This document shows positions 1 through 11,281 of a stretch of DNA of 44,893 bases, one piece after another. The notes under the pieces were generated by a model, which saw nothing but the letters and a program-made list of their open reading frames with translations, made no database searches and was not told the origin of the DNA. The position numbers and the translations under genes are program-made. The DNA is from Thermoleophilaceae bacterium (GTDB lineage Bacteria > Actinomycetota > Thermoleophilia > Solirubrobacterales > JACPNS01): assembly GCA_016463365.1 (NCBI GenBank), contig JAEMRJ010000006.1, forward strand, positions 1 to 44,893, written 5' to 3'. Position 1 is the stretch's first letter. Each line of letters begins with the position of its first letter.

Positions 1-376
1 AGTCGAACTTCTCGACTGCGCGCATCAGGCCGACGTTGCCTTCCTGGATCAGGTCAAGCAGCGAGACTCCGCGGTCGTTGTAGCGCTTGGCGATGCTCAC
101 GACCAGGCGCAGGTTGGCCTCGATCATGATGTTCTTGGCCTCGTTGTCTGCGCGCTCGATCCGCTTCGCGAGTCGGACTTCGTCCTCGGCAGAGAGCAAC
201 TTGCGCTCGCCGATCGCCTTCAGGTAGAGGTGCACCGTGTCGATCGCCTCGCGGGAATCTCCCGGCGTGAGGTCGAGCTTCTTGTCGAAGGCCGGCAGCA
301 CGCTGAGCGCTGGAGGGGTCGATTCCTCGGTCATGGGCTCTTCGGCCGGTGCTTGTTCTGCTGCTTGTCGAATCAT
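1..376 (-). CDS. rpoD: RNA polymerase sigma-70 family factor (RpoD/SigA-like), 3' part cut off by the window
   Basis: About 125 N-terminal residues are visible; the gene reads leftwards off the window edge. After a short acidic N-terminus comes a region 1.2-like stretch ([16 protein letters not shown]), then the region 2.1 helix with [12 protein letters not shown] and the core-binding segment [20 protein letters not shown], diagnostic of primary or primary-like sigma factors. It would direct core RNA polymerase to housekeeping promoters. There is no long region 1.1. Start is uncertain: ATG at 376, or an in-frame ATG at 334 preceded by a weak GAAGAG. It lies 73 bases downstream of dnaG on the same strand, so dgt-dnaG-rpoD resembles the classical macromolecular synthesis operon. 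The DNA-binding regions 3-4 are outside the window, so a group 2 sigma factor cannot be excluded. Confidence 0.88.
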   Translation of the reverse strand, partial: MIRQAAEQAPAEEPMTEESTPPALSVLPAFDKKLDLTPGDSREAIDTVHLYLKAIGERKLLSAEDEVRLAKRIERADNEAKNIMIEANLRLVVSIAKRYNDRGVSLLDLIQEGNVGLMRAVEKFD

Positions 377-449
377 CTGCGGGGGCGCAATCGATCCGAT
401 TTCCCGAATCACCTATGTGTCGGGTAAGAGGTGGGGATTCCCCCCGGGT

Positions 450-2216
450 TCACGCAAACTCTGCGCTCAGCTCGCCAATCTTGCGTATCAATTCCTGCCG
501 CTCAAGCTCGATTTCGGCCTTCTGATCACCGGGTGCTCCGGTTATCTTTCGGTCGAGACCGGCCTTCTCAAGCTGCAAGAAACCAAGTTGGATCACTTCT
601 GCAGAGGCGTGTTCCCTCTCGGAAAGCATCGCTACTTCTGTAACGGCACTCTGCAGCTCCGGCTTTAGCTCCGGCAGGTTTGCAAGCGGGTTTTCGGCGT
701 TTTTCTTCAGGTGATCGCGCAGCTCGCGCATCAGGGGCGTCGAGAGGTCTGCGTCCTGCAACTTTTCGAGGTACGCGCGCCCAACCGATGCGTTCGAGAG
801 GCATTGTGCAAGGAAGATCCGCTCAGAACGCTCGCGGGGATCATTTTGTACCGGTCTGCGCGGTGGTGGCGGCAGAGCTTCTTCTGTGGCGCTCGGCCGC
901 GGTTTCGGAGCGCTCTTGGCCCTTTCGCGCAACGATTCACGCAGAACAGCATCAGATATTCCGAGTCGATCGGCCGCAATCCGTAGTTGCTCCTCTTTGA
1001 CGGGACCGTTTGCCATCGCATCAAACACGGGAACCAGCTCTTCGAGCACGTGTTCGCGCTCGCGCGCGCTGGAGAGATCGCCCTCGGCGAAGACCTGGGC
1101 CACGGCGAATTCGGCGACGGTCACGGCGCGGGCAATCGCTTCTTCGAATGCTTCTGGTCCGCCGGTCCTGATCAGCTCATCGGGATCTTTGCCCTGCGGG
1201 ATCTGGATGACAAGCGTCTCGGTGTCTTTGTGCGCGCCCAGCACTTCTGCGGCTCGCAGGGCTGCGCGGCGGCCCGACTCGTCGGCGTCCAGAGCCAGGT
1301 AGACACGCTGCGCCATGCGCGAGAGCTCGGCAGCCTGTTGCTCTGTCATCGCCGTGCCCATCACCGCGACCGACTCCTCGAAACCCGCGTCGTGTAGCGC
1401 GAGGACGTCCGCGTAACCCTCGACCGCGATCACGCGCTTCTTCGACGCGGCCGGCCTGCGCGCGTGGTCGATGCCAAAAATCTGACTGCCCTTGTGGTAG
1501 GCAGGGCCCTCTGCGGAGTTGAGGTACTTGGGCTTGTCGCTGTCGCGCATTCCGCGCGCGCCGAAGCCGCGCACGATGCCCTTCTTGTCTGCCAGCGGGA
1601 ACATGATCCGGCCGCGGAAGCGGTCGAAGATCTGGCCGCGGTCGTTGCGCTGCACAAGCCCGGCATCCTGCAGCTCCTGCTCGGTGAAGCCCTGGCGCAG
1701 CGCCGGCACGAAGAGCTTGTCCCAGGCCTTGGGCGAGTAGCCGACGCGGAACTTCGCCATCACTTCGGGGCTGAAGCCGCGGCCTTTCAGGTACTCGCGC
1801 GCAGCCTCGGCCTCGGGGGCGTCGGCGAGCGTGCGCTCGTAGAACCTGGTCGCGCGCTCGAGCAGCTCGAAGAGGCGCTCGCGCTGCTTCTGGCGCTCGG
1901 CGGCGCGGGGGTCGAGTTCTTCGTATTCGATCTCGACGTTGAACTGATCGGCCAGATACTCGATCGAGGCGGCGAAGTCGAGTCCCTCTTTCTCCTGCAC
2001 GAACTTGAAGACGTCTCCCCCGACTCCGCAGCCGAAGCAGTGGTAGACCTTGTCGTGCGGATTGACGGAGAAGCTCGGCGAGTTGTCCTCGTGGAACGGG
2101 CAGCGGCCCATGTACTGCGAGCCGTTTCTGCGCAGGTCCGTGTAGTGATTGATCAGGTCGACGATGTCAACTGCCTCGCGGACCTTCTCCTTGGATGAGT
2201 CGCTGATCCGCGGCAT
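450..2216 (-). CDS. dnaG: DNA primase DnaG
   Basis: The 588-residue product makes RNA primers for Okazaki fragments in the replisome. Domains in order: N-terminal CHC2 zinc ribbon with ligands C39, H42, C60 and C63; the RNA polymerase basic region; a TOPRIM fold with the EGYAD motif at 266-270 and the metal-binding DADESG at 310-315; then a Pro/Ser-rich linker near residue 440 and a C-terminal helicase-binding region. Length is normal for the family. The ATG overlaps the last base of the dgt stop (TGATG), suggesting translational coupling. A sigma-70 gene follows 73 bases downstream. That gap holds only a small GGGG-AAT-CCCC hairpin (433-443) without a clear T-run. Confidence 0.97.
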   Translation of the reverse strand: MPRISDSSKEKVREAVDIVDLINHYTDLRRNGSQYMGRCPFHEDNSPSFSVNPHDKVYHCFGCGVGGDVFKFVQEKEGLDFAASIEYLADQFNVEIEYEELDPRAAERQKQRERLFELLERATRFYERTLADAPEAEAAREYLKGRGFSPEVMAKFRVGYSPKAWDKLFVPALRQGFTEQELQDAGLVQRNDRGQIFDRFRGRIMFPLADKKGIVRGFGARGMRDSDKPKYLNSAEGPAYHKGSQIFGIDHARRPAASKKRVIAVEGYADVLALHDAGFEESVAVMGTAMTEQQAAELSRMAQRVYLALDADESGRRAALRAAEVLGAHKDTETLVIQIPQGKDPDELIRTGGPEAFEEAIARAVTVAEFAVAQVFAEGDLSSAREREHVLEELVPVFDAMANGPVKEEQLRIAADRLGISDAVLRESLRERAKSAPKPRPSATEEALPPPPRRPVQNDPRERSERIFLAQCLSNASVGRAYLEKLQDADLSTPLMRELRDHLKKNAENPLANLPELKPELQSAVTEVAMLSEREHASAEVIQLGFLQLEKAGLDRKITGAPGDQKAEIELERQELIRKIGELSAEFA

Positions 2217-3250
2217 CAGCGGGCCGTGCGCGGCGAGTTCAGCGCCTCAAACGTGCGAAAGGCGTAGCGGTCGGTCATGCCGGCGATCCAGTCGGTGACG
2301 CGCGTGGAGAGTTCGTCGGAGACGCCGTCGGGGATTTCCTCGGGATTCTCGACGTAGTAGGCGAACAGCCCCTTGATGAGATTGGTTACGCGGTCGGCCT
2401 CGGCGCGCACCTGCGGCCCCAGATATACGTTCTGGAACATGAAGCGGCGCAGGCGCAGCATCGCGCCGCCGATCTCGTCTGACTGAGAGATGTCACCCGC
2501 TGCGGCCGAAGCCGCCACCAGGTCTTTGACCAGCGTGTCGATGCGCTCTGACGGTGTCTCACCGAGCAGGTCGATCTCTTTCTGCGGCAGGTCGGCGGCG
2601 GTCAGGATCCCGGCGCGCAACGCGTCGTCGATGTCGTGGTTGATGTAGGCGATGCGATCGACGATCCGCACGATCCGGCCCTCTTGTGAGAACGGCCTGG
2701 TCGGGCCGGTGTGGTTGAGGATGCCGTCGCGCACCGGCTCGGTGAGGTTCAGGCCCTGACCGTCGCGCTCGAGGAAGTCGACAGTGCGCAGCGAGTGCTC
2801 GTTGTGGTGGAACTCGCGGCCGAAGCGCTCCTGGAGGCACTTCGAGAGGACGTCCTCACCGATGTGCCCGAACGGCGGGTGGCCAAGATCGTGGCCAAGT
2901 CCGATCGCCTCCGTGAGGTCTTCGTTCAGCTCGAGCGCCCGGGCGACAGTGCGCGCGATACCGCAGGTCTCCAGCGTGTGCGTCAGCCGCGTGCGGAAGT
3001 GATCGCCCTCGGGCGCGATGAAAACCTGCGTCTTGTACTTCAGCCGCCGGAAGGCTTTGGAGTGCACGATGCGGTCGCGGTCGCGCTGGAAGGGCGTGCG
3101 CAGCGGCGAGTCCGGCTCTGGCATCCTGCGCTCTGCCGGGTACGAGCGCACGGCGAGCGACTGAAGGATGACGTCCTCGCGGGCGTCGATACGGGAGCGG
3201 AATCCAGCCTCGGGAGAAGTTGTGTTCACCGATTGCTGAGCCGCGTCCAT
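2216..3250 (-). CDS. dgt: Deoxyguanosinetriphosphate triphosphohydrolase-like protein (HD domain)
   Basis: The 344-residue protein belongs to the dGTPase-like HD phosphohydrolases, which cleave dNTPs to nucleoside and triphosphate and so affect dNTP pools. The N-terminal signature RTPFQRDRDRIVHSKAFRRL is followed by the metal-binding H...HD...D set: the His in HTLETCGIAR, the HD in GLGHDLGHPPFGH, and a downstream Asp in YINHDIDDAL. The open frame extends much further upstream, but the arginine-rich extension overlaps recO in another frame, so the ATG at 3250 is chosen, 25 bases after the recO stop. It is coupled to dnaG through a one-base overlap. Substrate preference of this actinobacterial subgroup cannot be read from sequence. 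Confidence 0.93.
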   Translation of the reverse strand: MDAAQQSVNTTSPEAGFRSRIDAREDVILQSLAVRSYPAERRMPEPDSPLRTPFQRDRDRIVHSKAFRRLKYKTQVFIAPEGDHFRTRLTHTLETCGIARTVARALELNEDLTEAIGLGHDLGHPPFGHIGEDVLSKCLQERFGREFHHNEHSLRTVDFLERDGQGLNLTEPVRDGILNHTGPTRPFSQEGRIVRIVDRIAYINHDIDDALRAGILTAADLPQKEIDLLGETPSERIDTLVKDLVAASAAAGDISQSDEIGGAMLRLRRFMFQNVYLGPQVRAEADRVTNLIKGLFAYYVENPEEIPDGVSDELSTRVTDWIAGMTDRYAFRTFEALNSPRTAR

Positions 3251-3275
3251 GCGGTTGATTCTGACAGGGGATCGC

Positions 3276-4016
3276 TCAGGCGAGGCTACGAATCCGCACG
3301 TTTGCGTGATGCGCGAGCGTCTCGGTGATTGCTTTGTCCACCTGGCGTTGCGCCTCTGGCTCGGCATCGGGTGTCTGCGCCAGCGGGGCCTTGAGCGCGC
3401 CGCTGTAGAAAGCATGCGCCTGCGCGCCAAAATCAAAGTCGCCAGCCTCACGGCAGTCACGACAGACAATCCCACCGGACGCAGGCGAGAACGCAACAAG
3501 GTCTTCAGTGGCGCCGCAGTGCACGCAGGCGTCGAGCTCCGGAGAGAATCCCGAAGCCAGCAACATCTTCGAGCGAAAAGCCAGGGCTGTCTCGCGCTGC
3601 GCCGCTCGCGGATCCGTGTTGAGAAGCGCGAGCATGTTGGCAACGAGGTTGTAGGCGGGAAGGTTCTGCTCGCGCTCGTCGAGCAGGCGCAACACGAAAT
3701 CGCCGAGCCTTGCGGCGGCGTCGATCGAGTCGCCGCGCGTGCGCAGGTCCGCGTGGGGATCGACCGTTGACGCGCTGGTGATCGTCATCAGGTCGCCGCG
3801 CCCCTCGTGCAGCACCAGCTCAAGTCGGAAGAACGGTTCGAGCCGTCCGCCGAAGCGGCTCTTGGAGCGACGCACGCCCTTGGCGATCGCACCGACGCGC
3901 CCGAACTCCCGCGTGTAGAGGTGCAGGATGCTGTCGGCCTCGCCGTAACGCAGCTTGCGCAGCACGATCGCCTCGGTCTTGAGCGTCTGGGACATCTGTG
4001 AGAGATGATCGCGCAT
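3276..4016 (-). CDS. recO: DNA repair protein RecO
   Basis: RecO (246 residues) anneals complementary strands and, with RecR, loads RecA on SSB-coated DNA during RecF-pathway repair. The N-terminal OB fold shows the typical TEAIVLRKLRYGEADSILHLYTR segment and the GAIAKGVRRSKSRFGG basic loop. The C-terminal half has a zinc site of two CxxC pairs (CVHCGA and CRDCRE). An in-frame ATG at 3995 would remove seven residues (start MSQTLKTE) and is equally plausible, since neither has a good ribosome site. It is the first gene of the recO-dgt-dnaG-rpoD run and is divergent from the glutaredoxin gene, with only about 50 bases between starts. Confidence 0.93.
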   Translation of the reverse strand: MRDHLSQMSQTLKTEAIVLRKLRYGEADSILHLYTREFGRVGAIAKGVRRSKSRFGGRLEPFFRLELVLHEGRGDLMTITSASTVDPHADLRTRGDSIDAAARLGDFVLRLLDEREQNLPAYNLVANMLALLNTDPRAAQRETALAFRSKMLLASGFSPELDACVHCGATEDLVAFSPASGGIVCRDCREAGDFDFGAQAHAFYSGALKAPLAQTPDAEPEAQRQVDKAITETLAHHANVRIRSLA

Positions 4017-4067
4017 GCGGTGGATGCGGCCGCCGGATGCACCTCGGAACGTACAATTTGGAGCCTC

Positions 4068-4322
4068 ATGAACGCGACGCTCTATTCAAAGGACAGCTGC
4101 AGCTTCTGCCGGCGCGCGCAGCTGCTGCTCGATCAGAACGGCGTGAAGTACGAGTACGTCGACCTGACCGGCGACATCGATGCGCAGGTCGAACTGGCCA
4201 AGCGATCGGGCCGCATGACGATGCCGCAGGTGTTCATCGGTGACGAACTGATCGGCGGCTTTGAGGATCTCGTTCTGGCGCTGCGCAATCCGCGTATTCG
4301 TGAAGCATTGAACGTTGCCTGA
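4068..4322 (+). CDS. Glutaredoxin-like thiol-disulfide oxidoreductase
   Basis: An 84-residue thioredoxin-fold protein. The N-terminal strand leads to the redox pair CSFC (residues 11-14), a variant of the glutaredoxin CPYC; the cis-proline loop TMPQVF and the following FIGDELIGGFEDL segment are typical of GrxC/NrdH-type proteins. The ATG at 4068 is preferred over an upstream frame opening at 4005, because GGAG sits about 8 bases before it and the fold starts there. It probably reduces protein disulfides in the cytoplasm, but whether mycothiol, another thiol or thioredoxin reductase is the donor cannot be told. The stop overlaps the start of mutM by 8 bases. Confidence 0.9.
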   Translation: MNATLYSKDSCSFCRRAQLLLDQNGVKYEYVDLTGDIDAQVELAKRSGRMTMPQVFIGDELIGGFEDLVLALRNPRIREALNVA

Positions 4323-5160
4323 GCTCCCAGAGGTGGAGACGATCCGGCGCCAGCTCGCGCCGGTCGCCGAAGGCAGTGTGATCGAGCAGGTCGAGGTGAC
4401 CGACGCACGGTGGGTGACGCCTGCGAGCGTGAGCGCATTCGAAAAGGCCCTGACCGGACGCAAGCTTGTTCGACTCGGTCGCCGCGGCAAGTACTTCCTC
4501 GCCGAGCTCGACGACGACTCGGCGCTTGTGATGCATCTGCGCATGACCGGCAACCTGCTCTACGTCCCCGAGGGCGAACCCGTGCCCGATTCCCACCTGC
4601 GCGGACAGCTCTGGCTCAGCTCGCCGCGCGGAAAAGCCCGAGGCAGCCTCGCCTTCACCGATCCGCGTCGGTTCGGCACAGCCGAGCTGATTCCGACCCG
4701 CGAGGCGCTCGACGCCTTCCTTGCCGCCCGGCTCGGCCCGGAACCCTTTGACGAGTCCTTTGACGGGCCGTATCTCTACACGCACACTCGCGGGCGCAAG
4801 ACCCCGATCAAAGCCGTGTTGCTCGATCAGCGTGTGGTCGCAGGCGTGGGCAACATCTACGCCGATGAGGCCCTCTTCCGCGCCCGTGTGGCCCCTCAGC
4901 GCCGCGCGGCACGCATCACGAAGGCGCAGGCCGAGCTGCTGACCGAAACCGTCCAGGACGCGCTGCTCGCCGGAATTGACGCCAAAGGCGCATCGATCGA
5001 CGACTTCCGTGACGCCTACGGCGTGAAGGGCAGCTTCCAGGACCAGTTCCTGGTGCACAGGCGCCAGGGTCTCCCCTGCCCTGAATGCGACACGCCGATC
5101 AAGAAGATCCGCTGCGCCGGGCGCGGGACCTACTACTGCCCCACCTGCCAGAAGAACTAG
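4315..5160 (+). CDS. mutM: Formamidopyrimidine-DNA glycosylase (Fpg/MutM)
   Basis: The 281-residue bifunctional glycosylase/AP lyase removes 8-oxoguanine and other oxidised purines. The N-terminus reads PELPEVET directly after the initiator; the Pro is the catalytic nucleophile and the Glu is essential, so the TTG at 4315 is fixed as the start. Other hallmarks are the GRRGKYF lysine loop, the MHLRMTGNL segment, the helix-two-turn-helix with GVGNIYADEALF, and a C-terminal zinc finger with two CxxC pairs (CPEC and CPTC). Its stop and the stop of the convergent xerD share one CTAG. Oxidative damage is a shared theme with the glutaredoxin-like gene it overlaps. Confidence 0.96.
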   Translation: MPELPEVETIRRQLAPVAEGSVIEQVEVTDARWVTPASVSAFEKALTGRKLVRLGRRGKYFLAELDDDSALVMHLRMTGNLLYVPEGEPVPDSHLRGQLWLSSPRGKARGSLAFTDPRRFGTAELIPTREALDAFLAARLGPEPFDESFDGPYLYTHTRGRKTPIKAVLLDQRVVAGVGNIYADEALFRARVAPQRRAARITKAQAELLTETVQDALLAGIDAKGASIDDFRDAYGVKGSFQDQFLVHRRQGLPCPECDTPIKKIRCAGRGTYYCPTCQKN

Positions 5161-6107
5161 CGCAGCTCGTGCAGCACCGCGCGCGGGTGAGCGTCGAAGT
5201 AGACGTCTTTGAGGCGCTCGGTCGAAAGATGCGTGTAGGTCTGGGTGGTTGAGACGTCGGCGTGGCCGAGCATCTCCTGCACAGATCTCAGATCGCATCC
5301 ACCGTTGAGCAGATGCGTGGCGAAGGTGTGCCTGAGCGTGTGCGGGCTCATCCGCTCGGCCAGCCCGGCCGATGCGGCGTACTTGCGGACAATCTTGTAC
5401 AGACCCTGCCGGGTCAACTGGCCGCCGCGAAAGTTCACGAACAGGTAACGCTGCGGTCGATCCTTGGTCAGCGCGCGTCGACCGGAGCGCAGATAGATTC
5501 GGATCGACAGCAGCGCCTGGCGGCCCACGGGCACGATCCGCTCCTTGTTGCCCTTGCCGCGGGTGCGCAGGATGCCGTCATCAAAGTCGATGTCCGAAAC
5601 CTCAAGGTTGATCACCTCACTCACGCGCAGCCCGGATGCGTACATCAGCTCGAGCATCGCGCGGTCGCGGGTGGCGATCGCGTCCGATCCCCGGATCTGA
5701 TCGATCAGGTGGGAGACCTCTGAGCGACTCAGCACCGCAGGCAACTTCTTTGACTGGGCAGGCGCCTTGACATCGGCCGTCGGGTCGCTGTCGATCGCCC
5801 CCTCGCGGCGCAGGTACACATAGAAGGAGCGCATCGAGGAGAGCTTGCGGTGCAACGTCGTGCCTGCCAGTTCTCCGCCGGCCGCGAGCGTCTCGAGGTA
5901 TTCGATGATCTGCGCCTGCGTCACTGTGAGCGGATCCTGGCCGATCGAGGCCAGGTGCGCGCCAAACTGCAGGAGGTCCGTCCTGTAGGCGATCAGCGTG
6001 TTGTCTGCCGAACGTGCCTCGAACTCGAGGTACTGCAGGAACTCGAGCAACAGGTCTTCGAACCGGGGCGCGAGCAGAGGCCGTTGTTGTGCAACCGGGG
6101 GTGCCAT
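5157..6107 (-). CDS. xerD: Tyrosine recombinase XerD
   Basis: A tyrosine recombinase of the XerC/XerD type, which resolves chromosome dimers at dif near the septum. From the ATG at 6107 it is 316 residues; an in-frame ATG at 6155 would add 16. The N-terminal SAM-like core-binding domain is followed by the catalytic domain with Arg in SGLRVSEV, Lys in RGKGNKER, the HxxR box in SPHTLRHTFATHLL, His in LGHADVSTT, and the nucleophilic Tyr in TQTYTH. It is called XerD rather than XerC by position: in mycobacteria xerD also follows pyrG. Here a secreted protein and a DUF3866 gene lie between them. The long frame opening upstream of 6155 is a shadow of the neighbouring gene. Confidence 0.93.
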   Translation of the reverse strand: MAPPVAQQRPLLAPRFEDLLLEFLQYLEFEARSADNTLIAYRTDLLQFGAHLASIGQDPLTVTQAQIIEYLETLAAGGELAGTTLHRKLSSMRSFYVYLRREGAIDSDPTADVKAPAQSKKLPAVLSRSEVSHLIDQIRGSDAIATRDRAMLELMYASGLRVSEVINLEVSDIDFDDGILRTRGKGNKERIVPVGRQALLSIRIYLRSGRRALTKDRPQRYLFVNFRGGQLTRQGLYKIVRKYAASAGLAERMSPHTLRHTFATHLLNGGCDLRSVQEMLGHADVSTTQTYTHLSTERLKDVYFDAHPRAVLHELR

Positions 6108-6181
6108 CAGCAGATTGATTGCCGGACGCGTTCGATTGTCCTTGCGCGCAGGCATCGCGCGCAACGGCGTTTGCGTGGGAT

Positions 6182-7558
6182 TCAGAGCTGGGATTTGCGG
6201 GTGACGACCTTGAAAGCCGCGTCGACGCCCGGGCTCAAGTTGCGCGCGGCGTCCTCGGCCACGGCGTTGACCAGCAGCGAAGTCGCCGGGAGTGTGCGTC
6301 CGTTGATCGTTCCGAAGAGCCGTGTCTTGCTGGTGCCCGCGGGGAGCCGGCGCACGTACTTCACGACGGGCCTGCGGCCTTTGAGGCGGTAGACGTTGAA
6401 GATCACGCGCGCGGGCTTGTTCAGGGTGACGTAGAGGTATGTCTGGCCGCGACGGCACTTGGCCGTCTTGCGCTGACAGAACTTGGTCGGACTGGCGCGA
6501 TAGCGCGAGACGACCGGGCCGCTGATCTCGCCGGGACCGGCGTACACGAGCTTGCTCGGCTCGCCGAGCACTTCGTTGCCGGTGGTGTCGGTCACCCGGC
6601 CGTTGCCGGAGAATGCGACTGTTCCGGCCTCGCCTGTGCTCCACGGCGTGCTGGCGCTACCGACGTAAACCGAGTTGCCGGAGACATCCACGCTCGTGAC
6701 CTGACGATTTGCGGCGCCCATCTTGAGTGTGAATGCCGCGAGCACCCCGGTGATGTTGCCGCTGATCGATTCGCTGAAGTCAAGTCGGACACTGTTGTTG
6801 GCGTTGGCGACGGCATTGTTGAGGACGGGCGATGTGAGGTCCGCGGGAGTCGAAGCGGTCGCCGAGTAGCTCGAAGTCCGGCCGCTCGAGTCGGTTGCCG
6901 CAGCCGTGAACTTTTCGCTTGTCGGAGGAAGCACGGGCAACGGTGATGAGAAGATGCCACCGGGCGCCACTGCCGACTCGAAGTACTCGAGCGCCTCCCC
7001 CGGTCCGGCCGGAGAGTCGGCTCGGTAGATGTCCACGCTTGCGCCGCCACCAGTTCCGTTGAACGAAACGGTGTTGTCTGAGCGGCGTGGACCGATGCGC
7101 AACGAGGGCGCGACGAGATCTGACCTGATCGGCCTGCCGCACACGTTGTAGATCGGGAGTCGGTCGAGCTCGACCTGGGCAGTCGTCAGGTCAAACGCAT
7201 ACAGATCCGGCTGGCAGGCCACTGCGTATGAACCCGAGCCGATGACCGTCGTTCCCGCACCGGTGACCGTGAGCTTTTCCGTGATCGGGATCATCGGCTC
7301 GTCAAGCGTCACGCTATCGACTGAGAATGTGAGGAAATCGGTGCCCGGACTGCCGTTGGCCTTGTCGATCGCCCCGCGCAGCGAGCAGTCGCCAACCCCT
7401 GCGCCGCAAGCGCTGAGGGCAACGTTGTCGAGCGGCGTGTCGACCTCGTAGGTTGCCGCGCTGGCGACACCAGCCCGACTGAGCAGCGCGACGACGACCG
7501 CCAGCGTGAGCATGGTGGCGCGCAGAGTGGATTTGTTGCGCTCAAACAGGTAGGTCAA
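6182..7558 (-). CDS. Secreted protein with CSLR motif and Ig-like/SwmB-like region, function unknown
   Basis: A 458-residue exported protein of unknown role. A signal peptide (hydrophobic stretch about residues 16-30, Ala-rich cleavage region near 34) precedes a segment with CSLRGAIDKAN at 58-68, reminiscent of the CSLREA motif that opens beta-helix surface proteins. The middle is Ser/Thr/Gly-rich. Around 240-340 lies an Ig-like/SwmB-like stretch (DLTSPVLNNAVA, VRLDFSE, VTDTTGN). The C-terminal third is basic, with two Cys and the segment RGQTYLYVTLNKPARVIFNVYR, resembling wall-associated repeats common in Thermoleophilia (memory-based). Start is TTG at 7558, or ATG at 7513 directly before the hydrophobic core. 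It sits between pyrG-DUF3866 and xerD and is probably unrelated to them. Confidence 0.72.
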   Translation of the reverse strand: MTYLFERNKSTLRATMLTLAVVVALLSRAGVASAATYEVDTPLDNVALSACGAGVGDCSLRGAIDKANGSPGTDFLTFSVDSVTLDEPMIPITEKLTVTGAGTTVIGSGSYAVACQPDLYAFDLTTAQVELDRLPIYNVCGRPIRSDLVAPSLRIGPRRSDNTVSFNGTGGGASVDIYRADSPAGPGEALEYFESAVAPGGIFSSPLPVLPPTSEKFTAAATDSSGRTSSYSATASTPADLTSPVLNNAVANANNSVRLDFSESISGNITGVLAAFTLKMGAANRQVTSVDVSGNSVYVGSASTPWSTGEAGTVAFSGNGRVTDTTGNEVLGEPSKLVYAGPGEISGPVVSRYRASPTKFCQRKTAKCRRGQTYLYVTLNKPARVIFNVYRLKGRRPVVKYVRRLPAGTSKTRLFGTINGRTLPATSLLVNAVAEDAARNLSPGVDAAFKVVTRKSQL

Positions 7559-7569
7559 AACGGGAAGAT

Positions 7570-7593
7570 GTTCGCGAACTCGTAGGTTCGAAC
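7570..7593. other. Two adjacent GTTCG palindromes upstream of the secreted-protein gene
   Basis: GTTCGCGAAC (7570-7579) and GTTCGAAC (7586-7593) are perfect palindromes 6 bases apart, just upstream of the secreted-protein start. The arms resemble half-sites of the actinobacterial SOS box (GAAC/GTTC), but the inter-arm spacing here is six, not four. They may be an operator, or chance. Confidence 0.25.
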
Positions 7594-7625
7594 ACTCTAG
7601 AACGGGTCGAAGTAGCGGTGGGCGG

Positions 7626-8648
7626 TTACGAAACCGAGCGTGCGAGCGCTATCCCGCCGGCGAGTGCCTGCTCGAAGAAGAGCGAGTCTTCATTCATGTC
7701 ACGGCCCATCGTCCGCCGCGGCAGGCCAGATTCGCCGTAAGCGGCCAGATCGGGATCGGCGCGCATCCAGCAGTGGCCTTCCATCTCTGCGGGCACGACC
7801 GCAGCGGGACCCAGGCCGACGGTCACCGGCGCGAGCAGCAGGCTCAGCACCGACCGTGTGTGGTGTGAAATCCCCTGATGGCGCTCGCGCGGGTCGCCGT
7901 TTGAAGCGCGAGCCACCAGCACCGTCGGGCAACCGAGCGCGAGGGCGGCGTGGGCGCTGTCGAGCGCGACCATGCCGCCGTGTCCGAGCGCCGTTCCCGA
8001 GCCGATGATCCCCGGCCCCGGTCCGACGATCGCGCAGTCCCAGCCGCGTTCGGTCAGTCCGGCGTGCAGGGCCCCGGCGGTGGACATTGCCTCACCCTCG
8101 CCTCCGTACGCAGGAGCTGCGGTGAGGTGATCGATCAGCAGGCCGCGCGTGCGCAGCTCTGCGACCGTCGATGAGAGTGCGCCGGGCAGCGCGCCGCCTC
8201 CGGACTGGACGTAGCCGATCTTCACGCCGGGGCGCTCTTGATGAGCCGCCCAGACCACCGGAGCCAACTGACCGTGCAACTGAAAAACGCCGACGGGCCT
8301 GCCCAGCGGAGCGTTCAGGGCTTCTGGCTCGACAGGGTCCACCCCGCTCTGCAACGGCGTGTAGTTGAGCTTCATCACATGTCGCGAAGGGTCTGCCCTG
8401 CCGTCGAGGCCGCGCGTGAGGTTGACTACGAGCACGTCGCTCCCGCCCGACCCGAGCTCGAGGTCAAGAGCTTCCGTGTTCACGACCACGTCATCGCCCA
8501 CCAGGCTTCCGCCGACCATTGCCACGTCGGCGTAGGCGGGACGCTCGGCGCCGTCGACCTCCACGACCAGCCGCTCGATTCCGCGAACGCCGGCGGCTGG
8601 GCGCTCAATCGAAACGACCGTTCCCCGCCGGAGACTGAGCATCGTCAT
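7626..8648 (-). CDS. DUF3866 family protein
   Basis: A 340-residue soluble protein recognised as the actinobacterial DUF3866 family, whose function is not established. Conserved features are the N-terminal LRRGTVVSI strand, the HVMKLNYTPLQSGVDPVE block, a Gly-rich segment (YVQSGGGALPGALS), and the central WDCAIVGPGPGIIGSGTALGHGGM followed by HQGISHHTRSVLSLLL. The start is ATG 8648 (MTML), with ATG 8642 in frame two codons later. It lies 17 bases after pyrG. In many actinobacteria a NUDIX gene sits at this place between pyrG and xerD; here DUF3866 takes it. The His- and Gly-rich core suggests a ligand or metal site, which is inference only. Confidence 0.85.
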   Translation of the reverse strand: MTMLSLRRGTVVSIERPAAGVRGIERLVVEVDGAERPAYADVAMVGGSLVGDDVVVNTEALDLELGSGGSDVLVVNLTRGLDGRADPSRHVMKLNYTPLQSGVDPVEPEALNAPLGRPVGVFQLHGQLAPVVWAAHQERPGVKIGYVQSGGGALPGALSSTVAELRTRGLLIDHLTAAPAYGGEGEAMSTAGALHAGLTERGWDCAIVGPGPGIIGSGTALGHGGMVALDSAHAALALGCPTVLVARASNGDPRERHQGISHHTRSVLSLLLAPVTVGLGPAAVVPAEMEGHCWMRADPDLAAYGESGLPRRTMGRDMNEDSLFFEQALAGGIALARSVS

Positions 8649-8665
8649 CCCCGCGACGTGGCGGG

Positions 8666-11267
<2,602 letters not shown>

Positions 11268-11281
11268 TGAGAAATCAATTC

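Noticed and set aside
3251..3643. Extension of dgt by 131 residues
   Set aside because: The stretch is Arg/Ser-rich and is the shadow of recO in another frame; the normal dGTPase start fits the ATG at 3250.
4052..4057. TACAAT as -10 of the glutaredoxin-like gene
   Set aside because: It would place the transcription start after the GGAG ribosome site, and there is no -35 at proper spacing.
7570..7593. LexA/SOS box
   Set aside because: The GAAC and GTTC arms are separated by six bases rather than four, and the downstream gene is a secreted protein, not a repair gene.
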